DNA of 64,000 nt, from positions 1 through 64,000 of the forward strand of contig NZ_JMQI01000076.1 of NCBI RefSeq assembly GCF_000695625.1, in the 5' to 3' direction. Every line of letters starts with the position of its first letter. Position 1 is the first letter of the stretch. The notes under the pieces were generated by a model that was not told the origin of the DNA, did not search any database, and was given only the letters and a program-made list of their open reading frames with translations. Below are positions 17,342 to 25,872 of this stretch, piece by piece. The stretch is from Amycolatopsis rifamycinica (GTDB lineage: Bacteria > Actinomycetota > Actinomycetes > Mycobacteriales > Pseudonocardiaceae). The position numbers and the translations under genes were made by a program.

Positions 17342-18055
17342 TCAGGCGTGGGCGAGCAGCTTCGCCAGCAGTTCCGGGTGCCGCGCCAGTCCTTCGCGCA
17401 GTGTGTGCTCCCGCAGCGGCTTCAGGTCGCCGTACGGCTGGTTCGCCCAGTCCAGCGCGCCCTGCGGGGGCTCGGGGTCGTACTCGATGGCGAACTGGAT
17501 GGTCGTCGCGACCTGCCGTCCGGCCAGCCGTTCCACCAGGTGCAGGGCCAGGTCGATGCCCGCCGAGACGCCGGCGGCGGTGATCACCGGGCCGTCCTCG
17601 ACCCAGCGCCGGGCGACCGGGGTCGCGCCGAGCGCGGTCAGCAGGTCGCGGAACATCCAGTGCGTCGTCGCCTGCCTGCCCTCCAGGAGCCCGGCCGCGC
17701 CCAGGACGAGCGAGCCGGTGCAGACCGACGTCACCAGCTCGGCGCCCGCGGCCGCAGTGCGCAACCAGGCGAGGAGGCGCTCGTCCGCCATCGCGTGCAA
17801 CGTCGGCACGGTGCCGCCGGGTACCAGCACCGCGAAGGGCGACGGCACTTCGTCGAACGTGTGGCTCGGGGCGATTCGCAACGGCGTGTCGGTGCCGACG
17901 GTGTCCCGGGTGGCACCGACCACGACGGTCCGGTAGCCGGGGTTCGCCTGGGCCAGCCCGCTCAGCACCTGCAGCGGGCCCACCAGGTCCAGCGGCGTCA
18001 GGCCGGGGTACACGACGAAGGCGATGGTCTTCTGCGCATCGGTCATGCCGTTCAC
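17342..18055 (-). CDS. DJ-1/PfpI-family protein (isonitrile hydratase-like)
   Basis: A 237-aa single-domain DJ-1/PfpI protein. The nucleophile elbow cysteine is C112 in 'VTSVCTGSLVLGAAGLL', followed by the conserved 'RQATTHW'. The early Asp/Gly 'GLTPLDLVGPLQVL' is typical of the InhA/isonitrile-hydratase branch. It is divergent from a GlxA-type AraC regulator whose own N-terminal domain has the same 'SVCTG...ATTHW' segment, so the regulator probably controls this gene. Start codon at 18055 or three codons later. The true reaction cannot be read from sequence. Confidence 0.88.
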   Translation of the reverse strand: MNGMTDAQKTIAFVVYPGLTPLDLVGPLQVLSGLAQANPGYRTVVVGATRDTVGTDTPLRIAPSHTFDEVPSPFAVLVPGGTVPTLHAMADERLLAWLRTAAAGAELVTSVCTGSLVLGAAGLLEGRQATTHWMFRDLLTALGATPVARRWVEDGPVITAAGVSAGIDLALHLVERLAGRQVATTIQFAIEYDPEPPQGALDWANQPYGDLKPLREHTLREGLARHPELLAKLLAHA

Positions 18056-18144
18056 CGTGGCGTCCGGGCGGTCCCCGGGCGGCGCGGATGTCCGGATTCC
18101 TGCGAACCACGTCCGAGCGCCGGTCGGGCTGCTAGCGTTCGATC

Positions 18145-19122
18145 ATGCCAGGCTCACCCAGACGGGTCGCGATCGTCGGTTACGCCGACGCCGAGCTGCT
18201 GGACATCGCCTGCCCCGCCGATGTGTTCGACGCCGCCAACCGGCTCGGCGCGCGCCCGCCGTACGAGCTGCAGCTGGCCTCGGTCGACGGCCACGGCATC
18301 CGCACCGGCTCCGGGTTGACGCTGCAGCCGCACCTGCGGCTCGACCAGGTCGCCGGCGACCTGGACACGCTGGTCGTCGCGGGCGGCTGGGGCAGCACGG
18401 CCGCGGCGGCCGACGAGCGCGTCCTGGCCCACGTCCGGCGGCTCGCCCGCACCAGCCGCCGCGTCGCGTCGGTGTGCACGGGCGCGGAGGTGCTCGCGGC
18501 GGCGGGACTGCTCAACGGCCGCCGCGCGACGACGCACTGGCGCTACGCGGCCCGCCTGGCCCGGGACTACCCGTCGGTGACGGTGGACCCGGTCCCGCTG
18601 TACGTCCGCCACGGCAACGTCTACACGGCGGCGGGCGTGACCAGCGGCCTCGACCTGACACTTTCGCTGGTGGAGGCGGACCACGGCCCGTCACTGGCCC
18701 GCGAGGCGGCCCGCGCGCTGGTGACGTACCTGCAGCGGCCGGGCAACCAGGCCCAGGTGAGCCTGTTCCTCACCGGGCCGCCGCCGGAGCACCGGGAGGT
18801 CCGCGACCTCACGGCCTACATCGCCGAGCACCTCGACGCCGACCTCGGCACCCCGGCCCTGGCGGCCCGCGCGGGGATCAGCACCCGCCAGCTGACCCGG
18901 TTGTTCGACGCCCACCTGGGCACCACCCCGGGCCGCTACGTCCGCACGATCCGCACGGAACACGCGGCCCGCCTGCTGTCGGGCACCGACCTCCCGCTGG
19001 CCACGATCGCCCGCCGCTGCGGCTTCGGCTCGACGGAAACGTTGCGCCAGGCCTTCCTCGACCACTTCGACACCCCGCCGTCGGCCTACCGCCGCGTCCA
19101 CGTCCGCCAGGCCTACGGCTGA
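18145..19122 (+). CDS. GlxA-family AraC-type transcriptional regulator
   Basis: A 325-aa regulator with an N-terminal DJ-1/PfpI-like domain (residues 8 to about 190; 'SVCTGAEVLAAAGLL', 'RRATTHW') and two C-terminal AraC HTH motifs ('PALAARAGISTRQLTRLFDA' and 'LATIARRCGFGSTETLRQAF'). GlxA-like regulators sense small molecules through the DJ-1 domain. The 89-bp gap to the divergent DJ-1 enzyme gene probably carries both promoters and its binding site. Its 3' flank carries the TCACGCGTGA repeat array. Confidence 0.93.
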   Translation: MPGSPRRVAIVGYADAELLDIACPADVFDAANRLGARPPYELQLASVDGHGIRTGSGLTLQPHLRLDQVAGDLDTLVVAGGWGSTAAAADERVLAHVRRLARTSRRVASVCTGAEVLAAAGLLNGRRATTHWRYAARLARDYPSVTVDPVPLYVRHGNVYTAAGVTSGLDLTLSLVEADHGPSLAREAARALVTYLQRPGNQAQVSLFLTGPPPEHREVRDLTAYIAEHLDADLGTPALAARAGISTRQLTRLFDAHLGTTPGRYVRTIRTEHAARLLSGTDLPLATIARRCGFGSTETLRQAFLDHFDTPPSAYRRVHVRQAYG

Positions 19123-19133
19123 TACCCCTCCCC

Positions 19134-19206
19134 GCACGCGTGATGCCCCGCTGATCACGCGTGAAGCCCGCTCGATCACGCGAGAAGCCCGCTGGGTCAC
19201 GCGAGT
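19134..19206. repeat. array of TCACGCGTGA-type palindromes (4 units)
   Basis: Four copies of a (GATC)ACGCGtGA-like element begin near 19135, 19153, 19174 and 19195, spaced about 18-21 bp with short AGCCCGCT-like linkers. The complete unit ATCACGCGTGAT is a 12-bp palindrome. The same unit is repeated at 42167-42303. The array lies between the AraC gene and the YibE/F gene and is non-coding. Confidence 0.75.
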
Positions 19207-19275
19207 CCGGCGCATCGGGACGAACCGGGCCGTCGGCGGCCCCTCGCACGGGGTGCGGATTCCCGCTGTCAGGAT

Positions 19276-21192
19276 GTGCGGGTGGACCGCCCCGACCTGG
19301 ACGACGACGCGACCGGCCCGATTCGCCGGATCACGGACGAGGTGTCCCCTTCCCCGGCCCGCGGCACGTCCGGAACGCCGGGAACGCCCCGGAAGCCCGC
19401 CCGCCGCACGCCGCCGGAGGACGCCCGCCGGGCGGCCGATCCCGCGCGCCGCCGGACCGGCAGCGGGCCGCAGCGGGCCGCCCACAGCGGATCGCTGCCG
19501 CTCCCGGCCGAGAACGGCCGCCCGGAGGCCCGGCGCCGCCGCGGCGACACCGGGCCGCAGCCGATCCCCGGCGGCGAGCAGCCGGGCAGCCCGCGCCGCG
19601 GCGACACGGGACCACAACGCGCCGCAGCGGACGGCGACCGCCCCGCCGCTCGCCGCGGCGACACGGGACCACAGCGGGCCGCGGCCGAAAATGACCGCTC
19701 AGCCACCCGCCGCGGGGAAACCGGGCCACAACAGCTCCCGGCCGACAGCGACCGCCCAGCGCGCCGCGGCGACACCGGACCACAGCAGCTCCCGGCCGAC
19801 ACCGACCGCCCAGCGCGCCGCGGCGACACCGGACCACAGCAGCTCCCGGCCGACACCGACCGCCCAGCGCGTCCCGGCGACACCGGGCCACAACGGGTTC
19901 CCGCCGAAACCGGCGCCAGGCCCCGCCGCAAGGTCCCCGAAAGCGCGGAAGCGCCCACCGGGCACGGCCACGGCCATGGCCACGGGCACGGCCCCGCCGC
20001 CCCGGCGTCCAAGCGCGTGCGGCTGCTCCTGATCTGGCTGCTCGCCCCGCTCGCGCTCGCCACCGTCGTCGGCATGGTCGTCCTCTACCCCTGGGGCAAG
20101 GCCGCCCCGACCAGCGTCATCCCGCAGGGCACGCCGGTGCACGCCGACATCCGGGCCACCGCCAGTGGTCCCTGCCTCGCCCAGGGCCAGGTGCAGGTCG
20201 GCGACCAGGCCGACCCGAACGCGAAACCCTGCCTGACCGTCGATCTCACCATGACCGACGGGCCCGCCTCCGGGAAACCGCTGCGGCTGACCGTGCCCAT
20301 CGAGCCCAGCACCCCGCGCTTCACCACCGGGGACGCCGTCGTCCTCGCCTACAACAACGGCAACCCGAACGATCCGGCCAGTTTCCAGCTCGTCGACTTC
20401 CAGCGCGGCACGCCGCTGCTCGTGCTGGCCGCCCTCTTCGCCGTCGCCGTGCTCGTGCTCGGGCGGTGGCAGGGCATCGCCGCGCTCGTCGCGCTCGGGC
20501 TCTCCTTCGTCGTCATCGCGCTGTTCATCCTCCCCGCCATCCTCGCCGGCGAAAATCCCCTGGTGGTGGCCATCGCCGGCGCCGGCGCGATCATGTTCAT
20601 CGCCCTCTACCTGACGCACGGGCTCTCCGCGAGGACGTCGGCGGCCGTGCTCGGCACGCTCGTCAGCCTCGCCCTCATCGGCGTCCTGTCCGCGATCTTC
20701 TCCGCCGCCGCCTCGCTGACCGGGCTCGACGACAGCACCTCGACGCTCATCGGCTCCCTCGGCCACGGCATCGACGCGCGCGGGCTGCTGCTCGCCGGCG
20801 TCGTCATCGGCGCCCTCGGCGTGCTCGACGACGTCACCGTCACCCAGACCAGCGCGGTCTGGGAACTGCGCCGCGCCAACCCGGACCTGACCTGGCGGGA
20901 GCTGTACCGCTCCGGCCTGCGGATCGGCCGCGACCACGTCGGCTCGGCCGTCAACACCCTCGTGATGGCCTACGCCGGGGCCGCGCTGCCGGTACTGCTG
21001 TACTCGTCGATCTCCGGCGTCGGGCTCGGCGCGCTGCTCGGCAGCGAGGACATCGCGCAGGAAATCATCCGGACGCTCGCCGGCAGCGTCGGCATCGTCG
21101 CGGCCGTCCCCGTGACAACCGTCCTGGCCGCGCTCATCGCCTCCCGCGAGCCGGCCGCCCACCTCGTCACGGGGAAACTCAGTCCAGCGTAG
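19276..21192 (+). CDS. YibE/F-family membrane protein with repetitive N-terminus
   Basis: A 638-aa protein. Residues 1 to about 245 are a charged, disordered region with seven tandem copies of an 18-19-residue unit (RRGDTGPQ-x-xPAD-x-DRPA; residues 88-214) and then an HGHGHGHGHG tract (230-239). A first helix follows (248-270), then an extracytoplasmic segment with two cysteines and about seven further helices of the YibE/F family ('GALGVLDDVTVTQTSAVWEL' is its hallmark). The family is of unknown transport or signalling function. GTG 19276 is used; GTG 19282 is also possible. It converges on and overlaps the next gene by 14 bp. Confidence 0.88.
   Translation: MRVDRPDLDDDATGPIRRITDEVSPSPARGTSGTPGTPRKPARRTPPEDARRAADPARRRTGSGPQRAAHSGSLPLPAENGRPEARRRRGDTGPQPIPGGEQPGSPRRGDTGPQRAAADGDRPAARRGDTGPQRAAAENDRSATRRGETGPQQLPADSDRPARRGDTGPQQLPADTDRPARRGDTGPQQLPADTDRPARPGDTGPQRVPAETGARPRRKVPESAEAPTGHGHGHGHGHGPAAPASKRVRLLLIWLLAPLALATVVGMVVLYPWGKAAPTSVIPQGTPVHADIRATASGPCLAQGQVQVGDQADPNAKPCLTVDLTMTDGPASGKPLRLTVPIEPSTPRFTTGDAVVLAYNNGNPNDPASFQLVDFQRGTPLLVLAALFAVAVLVLGRWQGIAALVALGLSFVVIALFILPAILAGENPLVVAIAGAGAIMFIALYLTHGLSARTSAAVLGTLVSLALIGVLSAIFSAAASLTGLDDSTSTLIGSLGHGIDARGLLLAGVVIGALGVLDDVTVTQTSAVWELRRANPDLTWRELYRSGLRIGRDHVGSAVNTLVMAYAGAALPVLLYSSISGVGLGALLGSEDIAQEIIRTLAGSVGIVAAVPVTTVLAALIASREPAAHLVTGKLSPA
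19537..19917 (+). repeat. in-frame tandem repeat, 54-57 bp unit, ~7 copies
   Basis: The coding DNA for residues 88-214 of the YibE/F protein is built of about seven 54-57-bp units; units 5 and 6 (about 19762-19869) are nearly identical at the DNA level, which implies recent expansion. Units are in frame, so copy-number change keeps the protein intact. Confidence 0.85.
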
Positions 21193-21808
21193 CCACGAAC
21201 CGGCTGACCGCTTCCATCGTGAAGCGCTGCACGTACTTGCCCGACGGGGCCACCGACGCCAGCCGGTAGAGCGGGCGCTCGGCCACGCCGCCCCCGCGGG
21301 CCTCGGCCTTCAGCTCGGCGATCAGCAGCTCGCCGAACACGAGGCCGTTCGCCTCGGTGTTGTTCATCAGCGCGTTCGCGAGCTTCCGCAGCGGCAGGAT
21401 GCCCAGCTCGCGCCCCCCGGTCCCGGAGAACACCGCGAGGTCCACCTTCGCCACCTTGCCCCGCTGGCCGGCGTTGACCAGCAGGCTCACCGTGCGGCTG
21501 CCCCGGACGTCGCCGACGACGAGGTCGAGGCGGGTCGCGGCCGTCAGGTCGACCCGGCGCAGCCCCCACGTGCGCACGAGCAGCGTCGAGCCCTCCAGCC
21601 AGACGCGGCGCCGGATGCTCACCGCCATCACGTACAGCAGCGGCAGGGCGATCACCAGCGCGACGACCAGGCCGGTCACCGTGCCGCCGATCAGGCCGGC
21701 GATCCCGCCGAACGCCGCCGCGACGATGACCACGCCGATCAGGCCCGAGATCCCGCGGCGACGGCGTCCGCGCGGGTCCTCCTCGAACAGCGCGATGCGC
21801 TCGGTCAC
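21179..21808 (-). CDS. membrane protein with PH-like domain
   Basis: A 209-aa protein. After a short charged N-terminus (RRRRG) there are two close hydrophobic helices (about residues 20-62, 'LIGVVIVAAAFGGIAGLIGG' and the following VTGLVVALVIALPLLYVMAV region), then a soluble beta-rich domain with 'RRRVWLEGSTLLVRTWGLRRVDL', resembling bacterial PH domains. The GTG at 21808 overlaps the stop of the metallo-hydrolase gene (GTGA), so the two are co-translated. Function unknown. Confidence 0.8.
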   Translation of the reverse strand: MTERIALFEEDPRGRRRRGISGLIGVVIVAAAFGGIAGLIGGTVTGLVVALVIALPLLYVMAVSIRRRVWLEGSTLLVRTWGLRRVDLTAATRLDLVVGDVRGSRTVSLLVNAGQRGKVAKVDLAVFSGTGGRELGILPLRKLANALMNNTEANGLVFGELLIAELKAEARGGGVAERPLYRLASVAPSGKYVQRFTMEAVSRFVATLD

Positions 21809-22377
21809 CGTCCCGCTCCCGTCCCGGCGAGGAACGGGTTGCCCGCGCGTTCCCGGCCGATCGTCGTCGCCGGGCCGTGGCCCGGCAGCACCACCGTGTC
21901 GTCCGGGAACGCCGCCAGCACGTCCCGCACCGCCTCCGCCACGTCCCCGCGGCCGACCGAGCCGGCGAACAGCGTGTCGCCGGTCAGCGCGAGCCGGCCG
22001 CCCTCGGGCGTCGCCAGGCCCAGCACCACCGATCCCGGGGTGTGCCCCGGCACGTGCCGGACTTCGACGTCCAGGCCCGCGTACGCGCCGGAGGTCAGGG
22101 GCACGCTGTCGCCGTCGTACAGCCGGGTGTCGCCCGGGTGCAGGTGCAGCGGGACGCCGTGCTCGGCCGACAGAGCGGCCGCCGAGGCGACGTGGTCGGG
22201 GTGCCCGTGGGTGGCCAGCAGCGCGGCCGGCACCAGCCGGTGCTCGGCGAGCGCGGCGGCCAGCGGCGCGGCCGCCTCCTGCCCCGGATCCACGACCACG
22301 CACGGCCCGCCGGCGGCCGCCGCCAGCAGGTAGCAGTTGGCCTGCAGCGGGCCGCTGCCGAACCCGACGACGAGCAC
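21805..22377 (-). CDS. metallo-beta-lactamase-fold hydrolase (glyoxalase II-like)
   Basis: A 190-aa MBL-fold enzyme with the zinc motif THGHPDH (H57, H59, D61, H62), then 'VPGHTPGS', 'TGDTLF' and 'PGHGP' supplying the remaining ligands for a binuclear site. It belongs to the short glyoxalase II-like group. The counterpart in M. tuberculosis (Rv2581c) also lies beside ppiB. GTG 22377 is chosen because GGGGAGG precedes it by 6 nt; an upstream ATG lacks such a site. It is divergent from the cyclophilin gene. Confidence 0.92.
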   Translation of the reverse strand: MLVVGFGSGPLQANCYLLAAAAGGPCVVVDPGQEAAAPLAAALAEHRLVPAALLATHGHPDHVASAAALSAEHGVPLHLHPGDTRLYDGDSVPLTSGAYAGLDVEVRHVPGHTPGSVVLGLATPEGGRLALTGDTLFAGSVGRGDVAEAVRDVLAAFPDDTVVLPGHGPATTIGRERAGNPFLAGTGAGR

Positions 22378-22525
22378 CGAACGCCTCCCCGGACTTCCGC
22401 GCCGGATGGCGCCGATCACGATCGGGTTGAGACTAGCGGGCCCTGTACATGGTCCTCACAGGCTGTGCCCATACACTGCCGCTACCTCAGACGTGTGACA
22501 CGAGCGGAAACCTGGAGGGTACGGG

Positions 22526-23398
22526 GTGGCGACCAACCAGCAGCGCCGCGAAGCTGCGAAGCGCAAACTCGAGCGGCAGCTCGAGCGCCGAATGGAGCAG
22601 CAGAAGCGACGCCGGATGATCGGGGCTGGAGTGGTCGGCGTGGCCGTCCTCGTCGTCGCCGGTGTCGTGGTGTGGATCGTGAGCGCGAACAGCGGCGACA
22701 GCACGGACACCGCGGCCTCGTCCTCGGCCGCCCCGCCGCCGACCGAGATCCAGATCCCGACGCAGCGCACCGCGCTGCCGAAGCGCGCGACGCCGCTGCC
22801 GAACCCGACGACGTGCGACTTCAAGGCGGACTCGACGGGCAAGGCGCCGAAGAAGGTGAACCCGCCGGACGGCAAGAACGTCCCGTCGACCGGCACGGTG
22901 AACGTGACGCTCAAGAGCACCGCGGGCGACATCCCGCTGACGCTCGACCGCGCGCTCGCCCCCTGCGCGGTGCAGAGCTTCATCAGCCTGGCCAAGCAGA
23001 ACTTCTACAACGACACCATGTGCCACCGCCTCGGCACCGAGGGCCTGCAGATGCTGCAGTGCGGCGACCCGGCGGCCACCGGCGACCCGACCACCGACGG
23101 CCAGGGCGGCCCCGGCTACACGATGCCGGACGAGGCGTTCCCGGAGATCAAGTACGGCCGCGGCATCCTCGCCATGGCGAAGACGCAGGCCCCCAACTCG
23201 GGCGGCAGCCAGTTCTTCATGGTCTACGGCAGCGCCGACGGCCTCCCGGCGGACTACTCGGTGTTCGGCAGCATCACCGACGAGGGCCTGAAGGTGCTCG
23301 ACGCGGTGGCGAAGGCCGGCATCGCCAACCCGAACCCGCAGGACGGCACCGGAGCGCCGACCAAGCAGGTGAAGTTCACCGGCGTCACCGTCCAGTAG
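22526..23398 (+). CDS. ppiB: membrane-anchored cyclophilin-type peptidyl-prolyl isomerase
   Basis: A 290-aa type II membrane protein: a charged coiled-coil-like N-terminus (residues 1-30), one helix (31-52), a Ser/Pro/Thr linker, then a cyclophilin domain outside the membrane (about 120-290). Active-site landmarks are 'MCHRL', 'GGSQFFMVYG' and 'YSVFG'. It accelerates proline isomerisation in exported proteins. GTG 22526 has GGAGGG 5 nt upstream. In M. tuberculosis ppiB (Rv2582) is next to relA; here about 7 kb of accessory genes separate them. Confidence 0.95.
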   Translation: MATNQQRREAAKRKLERQLERRMEQQKRRRMIGAGVVGVAVLVVAGVVVWIVSANSGDSTDTAASSSAAPPPTEIQIPTQRTALPKRATPLPNPTTCDFKADSTGKAPKKVNPPDGKNVPSTGTVNVTLKSTAGDIPLTLDRALAPCAVQSFISLAKQNFYNDTMCHRLGTEGLQMLQCGDPAATGDPTTDGQGGPGYTMPDEAFPEIKYGRGILAMAKTQAPNSGGSQFFMVYGSADGLPADYSVFGSITDEGLKVLDAVAKAGIANPNPQDGTGAPTKQVKFTGVTVQ

Positions 23399-23409
23399 CA
23401 ACAGCCGCG

Positions 23410-23447
23410 AACAGCCCGGCCCCGACGTGATCCGGGGCCGGGCTGTT
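23410..23447 (+). terminator. intrinsic terminator after ppiB
   Basis: AACAGCCCGGCCCC (23410-23423) pairs perfectly with GGGGCCGGGCTGTT (23434-23447), loop 10 nt, followed by TCG. It starts 11 nt after the ppiB stop. Confidence 0.85.
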
Positions 23448-23549
23448 TCGCGCTCGCCGCGGGACAAGATCTGAACCGCGTCCGCACCCGCCCCGTGTAG
23501 GAGGGCGAGACCGGGGATCCGCCAGGGTCGCCGGGGAGAGGTGCCGACG

Positions 23550-24359
23550 ATGGTCGAAAACCGGGTTCCCGCGGTCCGCCGCGTCCTCGGGCGGGCCGGT
23601 CAGGCCGGCTGCGCCGGTGCCCTCTTCGCCGTGCTCGCCGGCGGCCCCGCGCTCGCGCAGGCCGACCCGCCGCCGCCGGTCAAGTACTTCATCGTGCCGC
23701 ACACCGACAACCCCGCGGACATCACGCTGTTCGAGATCGCCGAACGCGCGCTCGGCGACGGGCGCCGCTTCCCCGAAATCTTCCGGCTCAACCAGGGCCG
23801 GCCGCGGCCGGACGGCACGCCGTTCACCGATCCCGCCGCGGTCGAGCCCGGTCAGGTGCTCCAGCTGCCCGACGACGCCGCCGCGGAGCCGGGCGTGCGG
23901 TTCGGGCCGCTGCCGGCGAGCCCGCCCGCCACCCCGCCCGCTACCCCGCCCGCTCCGACCGACGAGACGTCCGGTCTCGGGGTCGGGCTGGCATCGGCCG
24001 TCAGCGGCACCGGCGGCCTGCTGACGGGCCTGCTCGCCGGGCTCTGGTGGCGACGCCGCCCGCAGCTGCTCCCGCCGTCGCCCTTCGCCCCGCCCGTGCC
24101 GGCGGAGGACGACTTCGGCTCCGGTTCGGTCAGCGGCACCCTGCCGCTGCCGATCGTCGTCCCCGAACCGCGTCCGGACGTCGTGTTCCGCCCGGAGCCG
24201 GTCACCACCGAGCTCGCGATCATCGTGCTCGACCGGGCCGACACCCTGATCGCCGCGGTCCGGCCGGGCTCGCGGTTCCCCTTCCGGATCGGCCCGGAGC
24301 CGGATTTCGCGGACTCCTCCACGGTGCTCGTGGTCGACGGCGAAGGCGACCGGTCCTGA
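23550..24359 (+). CDS. LysM-like secreted/membrane protein
   Basis: A 269-aa protein with a signal sequence (Arg-rich start, hydrophobic 'CAGALFAVLAGGPALAQA'), a LysM-like segment ('YFIVPHTDNPADITLFEIAE' to 'FRLNQGR' and 'VEPGQVLQLP', about residues 45-110), a Pro/Thr linker, a second hydrophobic helix ('GLGVGLASAVSGTGGLLTGL', about 140-165) and a C-terminal region after 'WWRRR'. A wall-anchored membrane protein is likely; LysM domains bind glycan. ATG 23550 fits GGAGAG spacing better than GTG 23541. No neighbour suggests a pathway. Confidence 0.75.
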   Translation: MVENRVPAVRRVLGRAGQAGCAGALFAVLAGGPALAQADPPPPVKYFIVPHTDNPADITLFEIAERALGDGRRFPEIFRLNQGRPRPDGTPFTDPAAVEPGQVLQLPDDAAAEPGVRFGPLPASPPATPPATPPAPTDETSGLGVGLASAVSGTGGLLTGLLAGLWWRRRPQLLPPSPFAPPVPAEDDFGSGSVSGTLPLPIVVPEPRPDVVFRPEPVTTELAIIVLDRADTLIAAVRPGSRFPFRIGPEPDFADSSTVLVVDGEGDRS

Positions 24360-24454
24360 CGCCGCGGCGTGCGGGCCGGGTCACTCTGCGCTGAACGGAT
24401 CAACCGGCGCCGGAACACTGGCCACCGGGCCGCCGGGCCCGCGATAGTCGTCTG

Positions 24455-25033
24455 ATGACCTCGGATCCGTTCGGCACCGTCGGAAGGGCGCTGTGGATCG
24501 GCGGCGCACCGTGGACCGGGAAGTCCACCGTCGCGCGCCTGCTGGCCGAGCGGCACGGCCTGACGGCCTACCACCACGACGACCGGGCCCGCCCGGGTGC
24601 CGCGCCGCCCGCCGATCTCCCGGCCGCCGACCAGCTGACCGCGATGATGGCCGAGTTCGGCGCCGGGTTCCGCGGCGCCCTCGACGACCTGCGCGCCCTG
24701 GCGTCACCGCGGCCGGTCGTCGCCGAGGGCCGGGCACTGCGGCCGGAGCTCGTCGCCCCGATCCTGGACTCCCCCGGCCGCATGGTGGTGCTCGTGCCGA
24801 CCGAGCTGTTCCGCCAGCACCAGCTCCGCCACCGGCCGGACGGGCTCGCCATCCCGGAGCAGCGCACCCGGCTGACGCGCGACCGGATGCTCGCCGCCCA
24901 CGTCGTGCGGGCGGCGCGGGAGCTCGGCATCCGCGTCATCGAAATCGACGGCAGGCTCGACCCCGCCGGCGTCACCGACGTCGTCGCCGAGCACTTCCAC
25001 GCCTACCTGGACTTCGAGGTCAGCGAAAGGTGA
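24455..25033 (+). CDS. P-loop kinase-like NTPase
   Basis: A 192-aa protein with Walker A 'GGAPWTGKST' (residues 16-25) and a Thr/Asp-containing 'YHHDDRARPG' after strand 2, an AAA_33/adenylate-kinase-like architecture. A lid-type Arg cluster occurs in 'RQHQLRHRP' and 'EQRTRLTRDRM'. It probably phosphorylates a small molecule, which cannot be named. It stands alone and overlaps the convergent enoyl-CoA hydratase gene by 14 bp at the 3' ends. Confidence 0.8.
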   Translation: MTSDPFGTVGRALWIGGAPWTGKSTVARLLAERHGLTAYHHDDRARPGAAPPADLPAADQLTAMMAEFGAGFRGALDDLRALASPRPVVAEGRALRPELVAPILDSPGRMVVLVPTELFRQHQLRHRPDGLAIPEQRTRLTRDRMLAAHVVRAARELGIRVIEIDGRLDPAGVTDVVAEHFHAYLDFEVSER

Positions 25034-25799
25034 ACCGCGGCGGGCGCCGCTCGAGGAACGCGGCGACGCCCTCCGCGTAATCCTCGCCGTGCAGGGCTTC
25101 CGAGCGGATCTCCTCGACTTCGGCGTCCGGGGTTTCCTGCCCGGCCACGATCTTCTCGATGATGCGGTTCATCCCGCGGACCGACGCCTGGGAGCGCGAG
25201 CACAGCGTCTCGGCGAACGCCAGCGTCGCGGTCTCGAGGTCGCCGGCCGGGAAGACGTCGTTGAGCAGGCCGATTTCCCGGGCGCGGGCGGCGGTGATCA
25301 GCTCGCCGGACAACAGGAAGTACTTGGCGTGCGCCGGGCCGACGAGCGAGACGAGCTGGCGCGTCGAGCCGAAGTGGTAGACGATGCCGAGCTTCGCCGG
25401 GGTGATGCCGAACCGCGCGTCCTCGGCGGCGAACCGGAAGTCGCAGGCGACCGAGATCTGGCAGCCGCCGCCGATGCAGTTGCCCTGGATCATCGCGACC
25501 GACGGCTTCCGCATCCCGGTGAGGGCGGCGACCGCGCCCTCGACGGCCTTGTCGTAGCTCGCCGCGCCTTCGGCCGTGGTGCGCAGCTCGCCGAACTCGC
25601 TGATGTCGGCGCCGGCGGAGAAGTGCCGGCCGGCGCCGGCGATCACCAGGACCTTCAGCGCCGGATCGGCTTCCACCTCGGCGACGACGTCCGGGATCGC
25701 CGCCCACATGCCGTAGGTGATGGCGTTCATCTTCTCCGGCCGGGTCAGCGTCAGGCGGGCGGCTTCGCCGTCGCGCGTCAGGTCGAATCCGTCGGTCAT
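25020..25799 (-). CDS. enoyl-CoA hydratase/isomerase family protein
   Basis: A 259-aa crotonase-fold enzyme. Oxyanion-hole segments are 'RHFSAGADISEFGE' and 'IQGNCIGGGCQISVACD', and the CoA-binding pattern is complete. At the positions of the two catalytic Glu residues of true hydratases the protein shows 'ITPAKLGIVYHFGSTRQL', in which the second Glu is not obvious, so it may act as an isomerase or on an unusual acyl-CoA. ATG 25799 is used with AAGGTG 6 nt upstream. It is a single gene, convergent with the kinase gene. Confidence 0.9.
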   Translation of the reverse strand: MTDGFDLTRDGEAARLTLTRPEKMNAITYGMWAAIPDVVAEVEADPALKVLVIAGAGRHFSAGADISEFGELRTTAEGAASYDKAVEGAVAALTGMRKPSVAMIQGNCIGGGCQISVACDFRFAAEDARFGITPAKLGIVYHFGSTRQLVSLVGPAHAKYFLLSGELITAARAREIGLLNDVFPAGDLETATLAFAETLCSRSQASVRGMNRIIEKIVAGQETPDAEVEEIRSEALHGEDYAEGVAAFLERRPPRFTFR

Positions 25800-25872
25800 G
25801 ACCGGCACCTTAGCTTCTCGCCCTCAGCGAAACCGGCGGTGTGTGACGCGGTCGTGTGGCTAGGTTGGGGCC

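Noticed and set aside
14337..18110. Possible fusion of the AfsR-like regulator with the upstream DJ-1 region in one long frame
   Set aside because: The frame is open only by GC bias; the DJ-1 protein is encoded in another frame and the SARP domain has its own start at 17237.
13255..19122. Secondary-metabolite gene cluster around the SARP regulator
   Set aside because: No PKS, NRPS, terpene, RiPP precursor or tailoring set; the neighbours are ordinary accessory genes.
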